Source: Halomonas chromatireducens
GTDB taxonomy: Bacteria; Pseudomonadota; Gammaproteobacteria; Pseudomonadales; Halomonadaceae
Direction of reading: 5' to 3'
Length of the DNA: 64,000 bases
Assembly: GCF_001545155.1 (NCBI RefSeq)
Contig: NZ_CP014226.1
Location: forward strand, 2,710,387-2,774,386
In this document: positions 54,670 through 63,948 of the stretch, one piece after another
How positions within the stretch are numbered: position 1 is the stretch's first letter
Layout: each line of letters starts with the position of its first letter
Program-made: the position numbers and the translations under genes
The notes under the pieces: model-generated
What the model was told of the DNA's origin: nothing
Databases searched by the model: none
Seen by the model: only the letters and a program-made list of their open reading frames with translations

Positions 54670-57600
54670 TCAATTCGTACCTGTCAATTCGGCCCAGCGT
54701 CGCTCCAGCCGCTTGGTGGAGACCGGCATCCGGGTGCCGAGTTGCTGTGCGAACAGGGAGACACGCAGCTCCTCGATCCACCAGCCGAACTCGACCAGCT
54801 CCGGGGCTTCGTGTCCACCACGCCGCTGGCTCTCACGCCGGGCCGCCAGACGCGCCTCGAAGTCCTGCACCATCTGCATGTGCATCTGGTCGCGCATGCG
54901 CTCCCGTGGCGCCTTCTCCAGGCGAAGCAGGGCGGCTTCCATGTAGCGTGGATACTCAAAGAGCCAGTCACCCGCCTCACCCACGAAGCCTGGATGGACA
55001 AGACGCTGCATCTGGGCCTTGATATCACTGTAAACCAGCGCCAACGCCAGGCTGAGATTGCCCTTCAACGCCTTGGTCACTGCCAGGTGCCCTTCGAGTC
55101 CGGCCTGCAGGGTAGCGACCAGGGTTTCGGCATGCGGCACAAGCTCTGCGGCGGAGCGGCTGATTCGAGACGCCAGTTCCTCCCGCGAGCGAGGCAGGGG
55201 CGACATGGCCAGCACCTGGGTGAATACGGCTTCCACCACGTCCTCGTTAAGCTGCCGCTTGCTGCCGACCTTGGCAAACAGCAGCGCACAGGTGTTGAGT
55301 CCGGACAGCCGCTCGATGGCCCTGACCTGCTCAGGCAGTCTCGCCATGGCAAGCCGCGCCACCCCGGTGCGATGCGCCCACTCGGCCTTGTCCGGATGGT
55401 CGAAGAGTTCGACCCGAAAGGCATCGCCATCGGGCACCAGCGCAGGATAGGCCTCGACCCGGATACCGGCCTGCGTGGTCACACGCGAGGGCGGCAGCGC
55501 CTCCATGGGCAGGTCCGTGACCGCCTCGGCGGCACTGGCTTCCGCGGCAAGGGCCCTGGCGCCTTCCCCGGCGGCCGCCTCGAAGCGACGCTCAAGAGCC
55601 CTAGCATCGCGACCCTCGCCCAGCGTCTTCCCCTCGTGATCGACCACCTTCAGGTTCATGATCAGATGAGGCTCGAGCTGCTCCGTACGCCAGTCATCCG
55701 GGTGGACCCGCGCACCGGTCTTGCGGCGCAGGAACTCGCCCAGGGCCTCGGTCAAGGGAATGTCGTCGGGCACCAGTGCCTCGAGGGCCGCATCCACCCA
55801 GTCGGGTATCGGCACCACCTGGCGACGCAGCGACTTGGGCAGCGACTTCAGCAGCGCAATGCACTTGTCGCGCAACAGGCCCGGCACCAGCCACTCCAGC
55901 CGTGCCAGTGGCAGCTGGGGCAACATGGCAGCCGGTACCGTCAAGGTCACGCCGTCGTCAGGCGCGCCAGGCTCGAAACGGTAGCTCAGTGGATAGCGTA
56001 CTCCATTCAGCATCAGTTCATCGGGGTATTGTGCCTGGGTGATCTCTTCCGCTTCCCGGGCGAGCAGTGCCTCACGGTCGAACTTCAGAATATCGGGGTC
56101 GTCACGCTCGGCTTGCCGCCGCCAATGCTCGAATCCCTTTCCATTGAATATATCAGCGGGAATGCGGGCATCGTAGAAATCGAACAGTGTTTCTTCATCG
56201 ACCAGAATATCACGCTTTCGTGCCCGATCCTCTAGCCCCTCCACCTCTTCGACCAATGCGCGATTGTGGTCGAAGAAGGCACCTCGTGTGCGGAACTCGC
56301 CTTCCACCAGGGCGCGACGCAGGAACAGCTCCCGTGCCTCACCGGGGGCGATGGGGCCATAGTGAACCTTGCGCCCCGAGACGACGGGCAGCCCGAACAG
56401 GGTCACCTGCTCATTGGCCACCACCTGGGCCCGCTTCATTTCCCAGTGGGGATCACTGTAGGTGCGCCTGACCAGGTGCCCGGCCAGGGGCTCTATCCAC
56501 TGTGGCTCGATCCTGGCCACCGTGCGGGCAAACAGCTTCGACGTCTCCACCAGCTCGAAGGCCATCAACCACTTGGGCGATTTCCTGGCCAGCCCCGACC
56601 CGGGGTGGATGAAGAACTTCCGGTTGCGCGCGCCCAGGTATTCCCGGTTCTCTGTGAGCAGGCCGAGATGAGACAGCAACCCGGGAAGCAGCGCCTTGTG
56701 AAGCTGCACGGCGCTCTCGCGATGTGCCCGCTCCCTGGCCTGCTCGTCCTCGACCTCATTCGTCGCCCGCGTGGGAGGCGGTACCTCGATCTCCATCTCG
56801 CGCAGCAGCTGGCGCAACTGGCGAAAGGTGTCATGCCATTCGCGCAGGCGCAGGTAATTCAGGTAGTGCTCCTTGCACCAGCGCCGCAGCCGGTTGCCTG
56901 AAAACTCGTCGCGCGCCGCCTCGAAGCCATGCCAGAGATTGAGCAGCGCGACGAAATCGGACTCAGGATCCTGCCAGCGCCGATGGGCCTGATCGGCGGC
57001 CTCGCGTTTGTCCGCCGGCCGATCGCGGGGATCCTGCACCGCCAGAGCCGAGACCACGACCAGCACCTCGCGCAGCCCACCCTGCTCCGCGCCGGCAAGC
57101 ACCATTCGGGCCAGGCGGGGGTCGATGGGCAGCCGGCTCAGCTTGCGCCCCAGCGGCGTCAGCCGGTTGGCCTGGTCCACCGCCCCCAACTCGAACAGCA
57201 GGCGGAAGCCATCCTTGATGAAACGGGCATCCGGCGGGTCGACGAAGGGGAAGTCCTCGATGTCACCCAGCTTCAGCGACAGCATGGACAGGATTACCGA
57301 GGCCAGGTTGGTGCGCCGGATCTCGGGGTCGGTGAAGCCAGGGCGGGAGAGGAAGTCCTCCTCGTCATAGAGGCGAATGCAGACACCTTCCGCCACCCGG
57401 CCACAGCGCCCCTTGCGCTGATCGGCACTGGCCTGGCTGATGGGCTCCACCGGCAGCCGCTGGATCTTGGACTTGTAGCTGTAGCGGCTGATGCGTACCA
57501 GCCCGGGGTCGATGACATAGCGTATGCCCGGCACCGTGAGCGAGGTTTCGGCAACATTGGTGGCAAGCACGATGCGGCGCCCGGCATGGGCTGCAAATAC

Positions 57601-58689
57601 CCGGTTCTGCTCGGCGTTAGAGAGCCGCGCATAGAGCGGCAGTATCTCGGTGCCCTTGAGGTCGGCACGTCGCAGGGTATCCGCCGCCTCGCGGATCTCA
57701 CGCTCCCCGGGCAAGAAGATCAGGATATCCCGGGGACCATGGAACCAGCGCTTCTCGCGCTCGACCGCCTCGATCTCCTCCACCGCATGCAGGATACCCT
57801 CCTGCAGGGTGCGGTCAGCCTCGTCGTCAGCGTCACGCACCAGGGGCCGGTAGCGCACCTCCACCGGATAGGTACGGCCCGACACCTCTACCACCGACGC
57901 CGGCCTTGGCTCGCCATCCTCACTGGGCAGGGCAAAATGCGCGGCGAAGCGCTCCACATCGATGGTCGCCGAGGTAATGATCACCTTGAGATCAGGGCGT
58001 CGTGCCAGCAGCCGCTTCAAATAGCCGAGCAGGAAATCGATATTGAGGCTGCGCTCGTGGGCCTCGTCGATGATGATCGCTTCGTAACGGCTAAGGTCCG
58101 GGTCATGGCGCGTCTCGGCCAGCAGGATGCCGTCGGTCATCAGCTTGATCAGGGTGTCGTCGCCGGTCTCGTCGGTGAAGCGGACCTGGTAACCCACCTG
58201 GCCACCCAGAGGCACGGCCATCTCCTCGGCGAGCCGCGTCGCCACGGAGCGTGCCGCCAGCCGGCGCGGCTGGGTATGGCCGACCAGGCCGCGGCGACCG
58301 AGGCCCAGCTCCAGGCAGAGCTTGGGCAGCTGGGTGGTCTTGCCGGATCCCGTCTCCCCCGCCACCACGACTACCTGGTGCTCGCGCAGGGCAGCAAGAA
58401 TATCATCCCGCCGTTCGACCACCGGCAGGGTGTCGGGATAGGCCAGCGTCACCGGCATTGCCTCGCGCTGGGCAACCAGCGTGGACGAACGCACCACGGC
58501 CCGTCCGGCCTCGGCGAGCCCCCGGTCTACCGGCTTGCCCTCCTTAAGACGCCGCGCCAGCCCGTCGAGCCGACGCAACAGCCCGGCACGGTCGCGCAGC
58601 ATGACAGCATCGAGCGCCTGGTAGAGACGGTCGAGCTCATCGTGCTCCGGAGAAGTCGCAGAAGAATCAGGACGAATGGCGGTGGTCAC
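54670..58689 (-). CDS. hrpA: ATP-dependent RNA helicase HrpA, GTG start
   Basis: A 1339-residue DEAH-box helicase (E. coli HrpA is 1300). Walker A is GETGSGKTTQLPK, motif II IIIDEAHERS, motif III ITSATID and motif VI QRKGRCGRVAEG. HA2, OB-fold and the long DUF3418 C-terminal domain follow. HrpA helps resolve stalled ribosomes on mRNA. I place the start at GTG 58689 (VTTAIRPDSS), with AGGA five bases upstream. The more distal ATG at 58749 would put the fadD terminator inside the coding region. Confidence 0.93.
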   Translation of the reverse strand: MTTAIRPDSSATSPEHDELDRLYQALDAVMLRDRAGLLRRLDGLARRLKEGKPVDRGLAEAGRAVVRSSTLVAQREAMPVTLAYPDTLPVVERRDDILAALREHQVVVVAGETGSGKTTQLPKLCLELGLGRRGLVGHTQPRRLAARSVATRLAEEMAVPLGGQVGYQVRFTDETGDDTLIKLMTDGILLAETRHDPDLSRYEAIIIDEAHERSLNIDFLLGYLKRLLARRPDLKVIITSATIDVERFAAHFALPSEDGEPRPASVVEVSGRTYPVEVRYRPLVRDADDEADRTLQEGILHAVEEIEAVEREKRWFHGPRDILIFLPGEREIREAADTLRRADLKGTEILPLYARLSNAEQNRVFAAHAGRRIVLATNVAETSLTVPGIRYVIDPGLVRISRYSYKSKIQRLPVEPISQASADQRKGRCGRVAEGVCIRLYDEEDFLSRPGFTDPEIRRTNLASVILSMLSLKLGDIEDFPFVDPPDARFIKDGFRLLFELGAVDQANRLTPLGRKLSRLPIDPRLARMVLAGAEQGGLREVLVVVSALAVQDPRDRPADKREAADQAHRRWQDPESDFVALLNLWHGFEAARDEFSGNRLRRWCKEHYLNYLRLREWHDTFRQLRQLLREMEIEVPPPTRATNEVEDEQARERAHRESAVQLHKALLPGLLSHLGLLTENREYLGARNRKFFIHPGSGLARKSPKWLMAFELVETSKLFARTVARIEPQWIEPLAGHLVRRTYSDPHWEMKRAQVVANEQVTLFGLPVVSGRKVHYGPIAPGEARELFLRRALVEGEFRTRGAFFDHNRALVEEVEGLEDRARKRDILVDEETLFDFYDARIPADIFNGKGFEHWRRQAERDDPDILKFDREALLAREAEEITQAQYPDELMLNGVRYPLSYRFEPGAPDDGVTLTVPAAMLPQLPLARLEWLVPGLLRDKCIALLKSLPKSLRRQVVPIPDWVDAALEALVPDDIPLTEALGEFLRRKTGARVHPDDWRTEQLEPHLIMNLKVVDHEGKTLGEGRDARALERRFEAAAGEGARALAAEASAAEAVTDLPMEALPPSRVTTQAGIRVEAYPALVPDGDAFRVELFDHPDKAEWAHRTGVARLAMARLPEQVRAIERLSGLNTCALLFAKVGSKRQLNEDVVEAVFTQVLAMSPLPRSREELASRISRSAAELVPHAETLVATLQAGLEGHLAVTKALKGNLSLALALVYSDIKAQMQRLVHPGFVGEAGDWLFEYPRYMEAALLRLEKAPRERMRDQMHMQMVQDFEARLAARRESQRRGGHEAPELVEFGWWIEELRVSLFAQQLGTRMPVSTKRLERRWAELTGTN

Positions 58690-58707
58690 GAGATCCTCGG
58701 CAAATGG

Positions 58708-58745
58708 AAAAAACCTGCCCGTTCCGGAACACCGGAACGGGCAGG
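58708..58745 (-). terminator. Intrinsic terminator of fadD
   Basis: On the minus strand a perfect 14-base stem (CCTGCCCGTTCCGG with its complement, loop of 4) at 58714-58745 is followed by TTTTTT (58713-58708). It lies 58 bases after the fadD stop and 19 bases before the hrpA GTG start. This is a textbook rho-independent terminator that separates the two genes. Confidence 0.9.
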
Positions 58746-58803
58746 TCATTGTAACGCTCAGCGGCGGGTCGCGCCTAATGCGACGTGGCAGTGACCACGT
58801 CGA

Positions 58804-60489
58804 TCAGGATTTCTGCTCTCCCTGCCTCTCCTGCTCTTCGTCGCGCAGCTGGCGACGCAGCACCTTGCCGACGTTGGTCTTCGGCAGCTCATCCCGGAAC
58901 TCCACGGACTTGGGTACCTTGTATGCCGCCAGCTCCTTCTTGCACCATTCACGCAGGCTCTTCTCGTCGAGATTTTCATCCCTGGAGACCACGAACAGCT
59001 TGACCGCCTCGCCGCTGCTTTCGTCGGGTACGCCAACGGCTGCCGCCTCGACGATGCCGGGGTGCGCCGCCACGACATCCTCTATCTCGTTGGGATAGAC
59101 GTTGAAGCCCGACACCAGGATCATGTCCTTCTTGCGATCGACGATCTTGATGAAGCCATCCTCCTGCAGCACGGCAATATCACCGGTGGAGAACCAGCCG
59201 TCGTCGCTGAGCACCTTGGCAGTTTCCTCGTCGAGATTCCAATACCCCTTCATCACCTGAGGGCCCTTCACACAGAGCTCGCCGGCCTCTCCCAGCGGCA
59301 GGTCGTTGCCGTCGGTATCCACGACTTTGACCGAAGTGCCGGCCACCGGCTTGCCGATGGTACCGAGCTGAATATTATCGATCGGGTTGAAGCTGACAAC
59401 CGGAGAGGTCTCGGTGAGCCCGTAGCCTTCGGCAATGTCGCAACCCGTCACTTCCTTCCAGCGCTCCGCCGAGGCCTTTGTCAGTGCCATGCCACCGGAA
59501 ATGGTCAGATGCAGCTTGGAGAAATCGAGATTGCGGAAGTCGTCACGGTTGCACAGGGCATTGAACAGCGTGTTCAGGCCGATGAAGGCCGTGAACTGGA
59601 TGCTCTTGAGCTCCTTGACGAAGTTGTCCAGATCCCGTGGGTTGGTGATCAGAATCGAGTGATTGCCGGTCTTCATCAAAAACAGGCAATTCACGGTAAA
59701 GGTGTAGATGTGGTAGACCGGCAGCGGCGCAATCACCACCTCCTTGCCTTCGTCCAGGCCCGGACCGATGGCCGCATCCGCCTGCAGCATGTTGGCCACC
59801 AGATTGCAGTGGGTCAGCATGGTGCCCTTGGGCATGCCGGTGGTACCGCCGGTGTATTGCAGCGCCGCGATATCGTCCAGTTCGCGCTCTACTTCACGAT
59901 GATTGCGTGAAGCACCGTCCTTCAGCGCCTTGCGGAACGGCACCGCCATGGGCAGCGAATAGGACGGCACCATCTTCTTGACATACTTGACCACGGCATT
60001 GATCAGAAAGCGCTTGGGGAAACCGTGCAGATCGCCAAGCTCGGTGACCAGAACGTGTTCGATATCGGTACGGTCAAGCACCTTCTCGAGCTTGTCCGCC
60101 ATGTTGGCCAAAATGAGGATTGCCTTGGCGCCGGAGTCCTTGAACTGATGAGCCATCTCGCGCTCGGTATAGAGCGGATTGGTATTGACCACCACCAGGC
60201 CGGCACGCATGGCACCAAAGACCGCCACCGGAAACTGCAGCACGTTGGGCAGCTGGATGGCGATACGGTCACCCGGCTGCAACCCGGTTTCATGCTGAAG
60301 CCAAGCCGCGAAATGGCCGGAGAGCTTGTCCAGTTCGGTGAAGGTAAGGGTCTGACCCATGCAGGTGAAGGCCGGGTTATCGGCAAACCGTTTCACCGCC
60401 TCATGGAAGACATCCATGAGCGACCGGTAATTTTCCATCCCTTTCAATTCGGGTCCAGTCAGAACCTGGTCGTTGGCGTGCTCACTCAT
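58804..60489 (-). CDS. fadD: Long-chain acyl-CoA synthetase
   Basis: A 561-residue AMP-forming ligase, the same length as E. coli FadD. The AMP-binding P-loop is YTGGTTGMPKGTMLTH. The fatty-acyl-CoA-synthetase signature is DDGWFSTGDIAVLQEDGF, with IVDRKKDMI following. The catalytic lysine is in LPKTNVGKVLRRQL at the C-terminus. It activates fatty acids to acyl-CoA for beta-oxidation at the inner membrane. Start MSEHANDQV with GGAG 9 bases upstream. A promoter and inverted repeat lie upstream and a strong terminator downstream, so it is monocistronic. Confidence 0.94.
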   Translation of the reverse strand: MSEHANDQVLTGPELKGMENYRSLMDVFHEAVKRFADNPAFTCMGQTLTFTELDKLSGHFAAWLQHETGLQPGDRIAIQLPNVLQFPVAVFGAMRAGLVVVNTNPLYTEREMAHQFKDSGAKAILILANMADKLEKVLDRTDIEHVLVTELGDLHGFPKRFLINAVVKYVKKMVPSYSLPMAVPFRKALKDGASRNHREVERELDDIAALQYTGGTTGMPKGTMLTHCNLVANMLQADAAIGPGLDEGKEVVIAPLPVYHIYTFTVNCLFLMKTGNHSILITNPRDLDNFVKELKSIQFTAFIGLNTLFNALCNRDDFRNLDFSKLHLTISGGMALTKASAERWKEVTGCDIAEGYGLTETSPVVSFNPIDNIQLGTIGKPVAGTSVKVVDTDGNDLPLGEAGELCVKGPQVMKGYWNLDEETAKVLSDDGWFSTGDIAVLQEDGFIKIVDRKKDMILVSGFNVYPNEIEDVVAAHPGIVEAAAVGVPDESSGEAVKLFVVSRDENLDEKSLREWCKKELAAYKVPKSVEFRDELPKTNVGKVLRRQLRDEEQERQGEQKS

Positions 60490-60567
60490 CAGCATTTTCT
60501 CCGCAGCATGTCGACGTCGGTCGCTCACCATCGAGCATCGACCGTTTTTATTGTGACAGGCGGCTAA

Positions 60568-60625
60568 GATATACCAGGCGCCGCATCACTGTAAAACGAC
60601 CGATTGAAACAGACGTTCATGTCTG
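60568..60625 (-). promoter_or_regulatory. Probable fadD promoter with inverted repeat
   Basis: On the minus strand TTTACA (60595-60590) and TATATC (60573-60568) are separated by 16 bases, a plausible sigma-70 promoter 80 bases upstream of fadD. Just upstream of the -35 is CAGAC-GTTCAT-GTCTG (60610-60625), an inverted repeat that may bind a fatty-acid-responsive regulator such as FadR or PsrA. I cannot match it firmly to either consensus. The remaining bases up to the YafJ-like gene include T-rich runs on the minus strand that may terminate that gene. Confidence 0.4.
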
Positions 60626-60719
60626 AGCCATCCATCCCTTTGGCAAGCTGCTGTACCCAAAGCTGGGCAAAAAAAGGAAAAAAGGCAAGTTGGCGGTTCC
60701 AGGCTATGGCAAGCCTGCA

Positions 60720-61520
60720 TCAGTCGACCGCCCCAGCCGAACTGAAGCGTGCCTCGATCCGACCATGGCGCCAGACCAGCAGCTCACCCGGCTGCATTCG
60801 CGCCCACTCCTCGTTGCAGGTCAACGGCTCGGTGGCCACCACCGATACCACGTCCGCTGCGGTGGTGTGCTCGGCAAAGTTCACCGTCAGCTCGGCATCG
60901 GAAAGTTCGGCCTTGCCGAAGGGTGCCCGCCGAGTGATATGGGCAAGCTTGGTGGAGCAATAGGTATAAAGGTACTCGCCGTCTGCCAACAGCAAGTTGA
61001 AGACGCCCAGGCCACGCAGCCGCTCACAGAGTTCATGCAGCCATTGCCAGAGCTCCTGGGCCTCGCCCTGCCGAGGGGCATCGGGGAAGCGATGGCGCAG
61101 TTCGGCCAGCAGCCAGCAGAAAGCATGCTCGCTGTCGGTATCGCCCACCGGACGATAGAAATTCAGCGGCAGCGCCTGCCAACCCTCGAGCTGGCCATTA
61201 TGGGCATAGCACCAGGTGCGCCCCCACATTTCCCGGGTGAAGGGGTGAGTATTGGCCAGGCGCACTTCTCCCACGTTGGCCTGGCGAATATGGCTTATGG
61301 CGATATGCGACTTGATCGGATAATCAGTGATCAGCCGGGCGATCGGCGAGCGAACCGAGGGGTGTGGGTCGCGAAAATCGCGATAGCCTCCCGCTTCGTA
61401 GAACGCGATACCCCAGCCGTCCCGATGCGGACCGGTGCCGCCGCCACGGTGCAGAAAGCCGGTAAAGCTGAAACAGATATCCGTGGGCACGTTGGCACTC
61501 ATACCCAACAACTCACACAT
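60720..61520 (-). CDS. YafJ-like class II glutamine amidotransferase
   Basis: A 266-residue N-terminal-nucleophile hydrolase. The sequence begins MCELLGMSANVP with the catalytic cysteine at position 2, followed by HRDGWGIAFYE, IRQANVGEV and CYAHNGQLEGW, matching E. coli YafJ and DUF153-type GATase-II proteins. These probably hydrolyse glutamine or a related amide; the true substrate is not established. Its start overlaps the VWA gene by 8 bases, so the two are coupled. Confidence 0.88.
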   Translation of the reverse strand: MCELLGMSANVPTDICFSFTGFLHRGGGTGPHRDGWGIAFYEAGGYRDFRDPHPSVRSPIARLITDYPIKSHIAISHIRQANVGEVRLANTHPFTREMWGRTWCYAHNGQLEGWQALPLNFYRPVGDTDSEHAFCWLLAELRHRFPDAPRQGEAQELWQWLHELCERLRGLGVFNLLLADGEYLYTYCSTKLAHITRRAPFGKAELSDAELTVNFAEHTTAADVVSVVATEPLTCNEEWARMQPGELLVWRHGRIEARFSSAGAVD

Positions 61521-63402
61521 GCGGCTCCTCCCGTCGCGTCGTCGTGAAGCGTCGGCGCCTGCGCCGTTGCTGGCGCCGCTGCTGGCGCCGCCAGGTCAGA
61601 CCCAGCAACAACAGCACCACAACGACCAGCAATACCAGACCCCAGACACGCGGGTCCTGCCTGCCGGCCTCGAGCTGTCGGTCCAGAATGGGCCGCCAGT
61701 CGTCCCATTGGCTCTGGGCCAGCAGCGGGAGGCGCTCCACAAGAGAGAGGAATCGGTCCATGCCCCCGGACTGCGAGGTGGGGGAACTCGATTCAGGCAG
61801 CAGGTCCAGCTCCTCATGGAAGCGCTCGATGCTCAGCACTGTTGGGCCCGCAGCCTGGTCGATCGCGGTTTCGCTATGGGGAAAAAGCACCAGCCTGGGC
61901 AGACGCAGCTCACGTGTCTCACCGTCGAGCGTCACCTCTGCACGCAATAGCAGCGGCTGGCTGAGCCCGGGGTCCAGCTCCGGCAGCCCGATCAGCCAGC
62001 GCCGCGCCGCCTGTGGCTCAGCGTCCAGCCTGGCCCCCTGCAACTGCCCGTGCAGTCGCGTGTTGTCGTGATTCAGCAACGGATGCTCGGCCGTCAGCAG
62101 GACCCGGTCACTCTCCGCCTCATGCCGCGCCGCGATCGCCGGCAGGACATTGACTGCCTGAATCCGCTGCCGCCTGAATCCCTGCCCCTCGGCTCGAATC
62201 ACCAGTTGGGCCGTTCCGGTCAACGCCGGTGCCGGCAAGGTCCCGGTGAAGCGATCGGCCGCCTGCTCGAGCACCACCGCCGACTGGGTCGAACCCTTGT
62301 CGTCATGCAGTATCGCGGTCATCTCCAGATGCGCCGGCAAGGCGTCCTGGCCCAGCACCTCCCCGTCATGAGTCAGCCAGGCTTCCAGTGGCACGTCGAA
62401 ACCCAAGTATAGCGTGCCGGGTATGCCGCCGGTCTGCAGGCTCAATGGTGAGACGATGGTGATCCGGCTATCCTTGTTCACCCCCCCTTCCAGGCGCCAC
62501 TGCCCCGGCATGGGGTCAGGGACCTGGATCAGGTCGTAGCGCGATTCGCTTCGCCAGGTGGCGCCATCAGGGGGAGCCTCCACCGTGAATCGTCTGCCAT
62601 CCGGTGCGATCAGAACCGCCGGCGACCGCTCGCGGCCTTCGGCCTCATCCGGCGCTTTGCGAAACAGCAAGGCAGTGAAGCCATCGAGGCCGGGCTCGAC
62701 GAGAAATTGATCGTCGGTCAAAGGCAGGCGATCGCTAGGGAAGATACGGTCGAAGATATTGAGGAAAGCGCCCAGCAGCGCATCGGGGCTCTCGACCGGT
62801 GCCGACAGGCCGCCGGTCTGCTGGGACAGGCGCTCCACCAGGTCCAGGTCGGCCTCGTCGGAGAAGGCAATGGCATGAATCGCGACGTCACCGGCGGTCA
62901 GACGAGGACCAAGGGATTCCAGCAGTGTCCGACGGGAGACATCGTCGATGCCCGGCTTGGCACCGAGCCTCGGGGACAGGTCGATCACTCCATCGGTCAG
63001 CAGCACCAGATGGCGATGACCGTCGGTTTCGGGAGCCGCCGCCTCACGAATGGCGGACTCGATGTCGGTGAACTGCTGATACTCCACCAGCCGGGGCGAC
63101 AGCGACATCGCCTGTTCTCGCCAGGCGGAAGTCACCGGCCCCAGGGGGAGTGGATTCTCCACACGCTCACCGAAGGTCCAGACGCCGGCTCTCGCCCCGC
63201 TGGGTAGCAAGGCCACCAGCAATTCCAGCGCTTCCGCCGCCAGCTGCTCCGGATCGTTATGGCGCATGCTGCCGGAAACGTCGATGATCACCCTGACGTC
63301 CGGCCGCTCCTCCAGAGGGGCCGCAGGAAGGCTACCCGACAGCAACGCTGGACCCAGCAGCACTGCCAGCCAAAGCCAGCTCTTATGCAACACCCTCCCC
63401 AT
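61513..63402 (-). CDS. VWA-domain membrane-anchored protein
   Basis: A 629-residue exported protein with an N-terminal signal (LWLAVLLGPALLSGSLPAAP). A von Willebrand A domain (about 35-215) carries the MIDAS motif DVSGSMRHND and LLTDGVIDLS. A long beta-rich region follows, with one membrane helix near residue 595 (VWGLVLLVVVVLLLLGLTW) and an arginine-rich cytoplasmic tail. Proteins of this shape bind ligands through a divalent metal at the cell surface. The partner is unknown. It begins 10 bases after a small membrane-protein gene, so three genes here may be one unit. Confidence 0.82.
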   Translation of the reverse strand: MGRVLHKSWLWLAVLLGPALLSGSLPAAPLEERPDVRVIIDVSGSMRHNDPEQLAAEALELLVALLPSGARAGVWTFGERVENPLPLGPVTSAWREQAMSLSPRLVEYQQFTDIESAIREAAAPETDGHRHLVLLTDGVIDLSPRLGAKPGIDDVSRRTLLESLGPRLTAGDVAIHAIAFSDEADLDLVERLSQQTGGLSAPVESPDALLGAFLNIFDRIFPSDRLPLTDDQFLVEPGLDGFTALLFRKAPDEAEGRERSPAVLIAPDGRRFTVEAPPDGATWRSESRYDLIQVPDPMPGQWRLEGGVNKDSRITIVSPLSLQTGGIPGTLYLGFDVPLEAWLTHDGEVLGQDALPAHLEMTAILHDDKGSTQSAVVLEQAADRFTGTLPAPALTGTAQLVIRAEGQGFRRQRIQAVNVLPAIAARHEAESDRVLLTAEHPLLNHDNTRLHGQLQGARLDAEPQAARRWLIGLPELDPGLSQPLLLRAEVTLDGETRELRLPRLVLFPHSETAIDQAAGPTVLSIERFHEELDLLPESSSPTSQSGGMDRFLSLVERLPLLAQSQWDDWRPILDRQLEAGRQDPRVWGLVLLVVVVLLLLGLTWRRQQRRQQRRRRRRFTTTRREEPHV

Positions 63403-63412
63403 CGGGGGCTCC

Positions 63413-63862
63413 CTAGCCGATCATCGGCTCACGGCGCTCGCGCGGCTCACGGGATTGTCTTCCGTCGCGGCCATCACGCCCATTGTTATCGTCATCGTCG
63501 ATTTGTGCATACTCATCGGCCGGCCGCAACATCCACCATTGCAGTAACCCAACGGCGATGCCCAGGCCGGCGCCGGCCGCCACCAGTAGCGCGGATGACA
63601 TCATGGCCGCGCTATTGCGTTCAAGAAAGGCAACGGCTGCCACCACCACGGCCGGCGCCATCCCGGTATAGAATTCACCTTCCTCCACCAGCGGCAAGCG
63701 GAAGCGAGTAGGCACCCAGAGTATGCCCGCCACCGCCCAGGTGATCGGCAGGCGTAAAATGCGCGGCAGGAAGGCCAACCCCAGATAGCCGGTGACGAGT
63801 ATCACCAGCGACAAACCCAGATAGGTCAGCCATAGTAGGGACATCGAATCGGTCGTCAGCAT
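63413..63862 (-). CDS. Small integral membrane protein of unknown function
   Basis: A protein of 149 residues with about four hydrophobic segments (MSLLWLTYLGLSLVILVTGYLGLAFLP, WAVAGILWVPT, APAVVVAAVAFLE, ALLVAAGAGLGIAVGLLQWWML) and a hydrophilic Asp/Arg-rich tail. I do not recognise a named family with certainty. GAGGT precedes the chosen ATG by 4 bases; MSLLWL six codons further in is an alternative. It lies 10 bases upstream of the VWA gene on the same strand and is probably cotranscribed. Confidence 0.7.
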   Translation of the reverse strand: MLTTDSMSLLWLTYLGLSLVILVTGYLGLAFLPRILRLPITWAVAGILWVPTRFRLPLVEEGEFYTGMAPAVVVAAVAFLERNSAAMMSSALLVAAGAGLGIAVGLLQWWMLRPADEYAQIDDDDNNGRDGRDGRQSREPRERREPMIG

Positions 63863-63948
63863 CGATACCTCATTTTCAGCGCCACGGCCCGCCAAGAGAC
63901 GGACCGCACAGGATGGAATTCGTTATAGAGTATGGTACACGCGACCCA

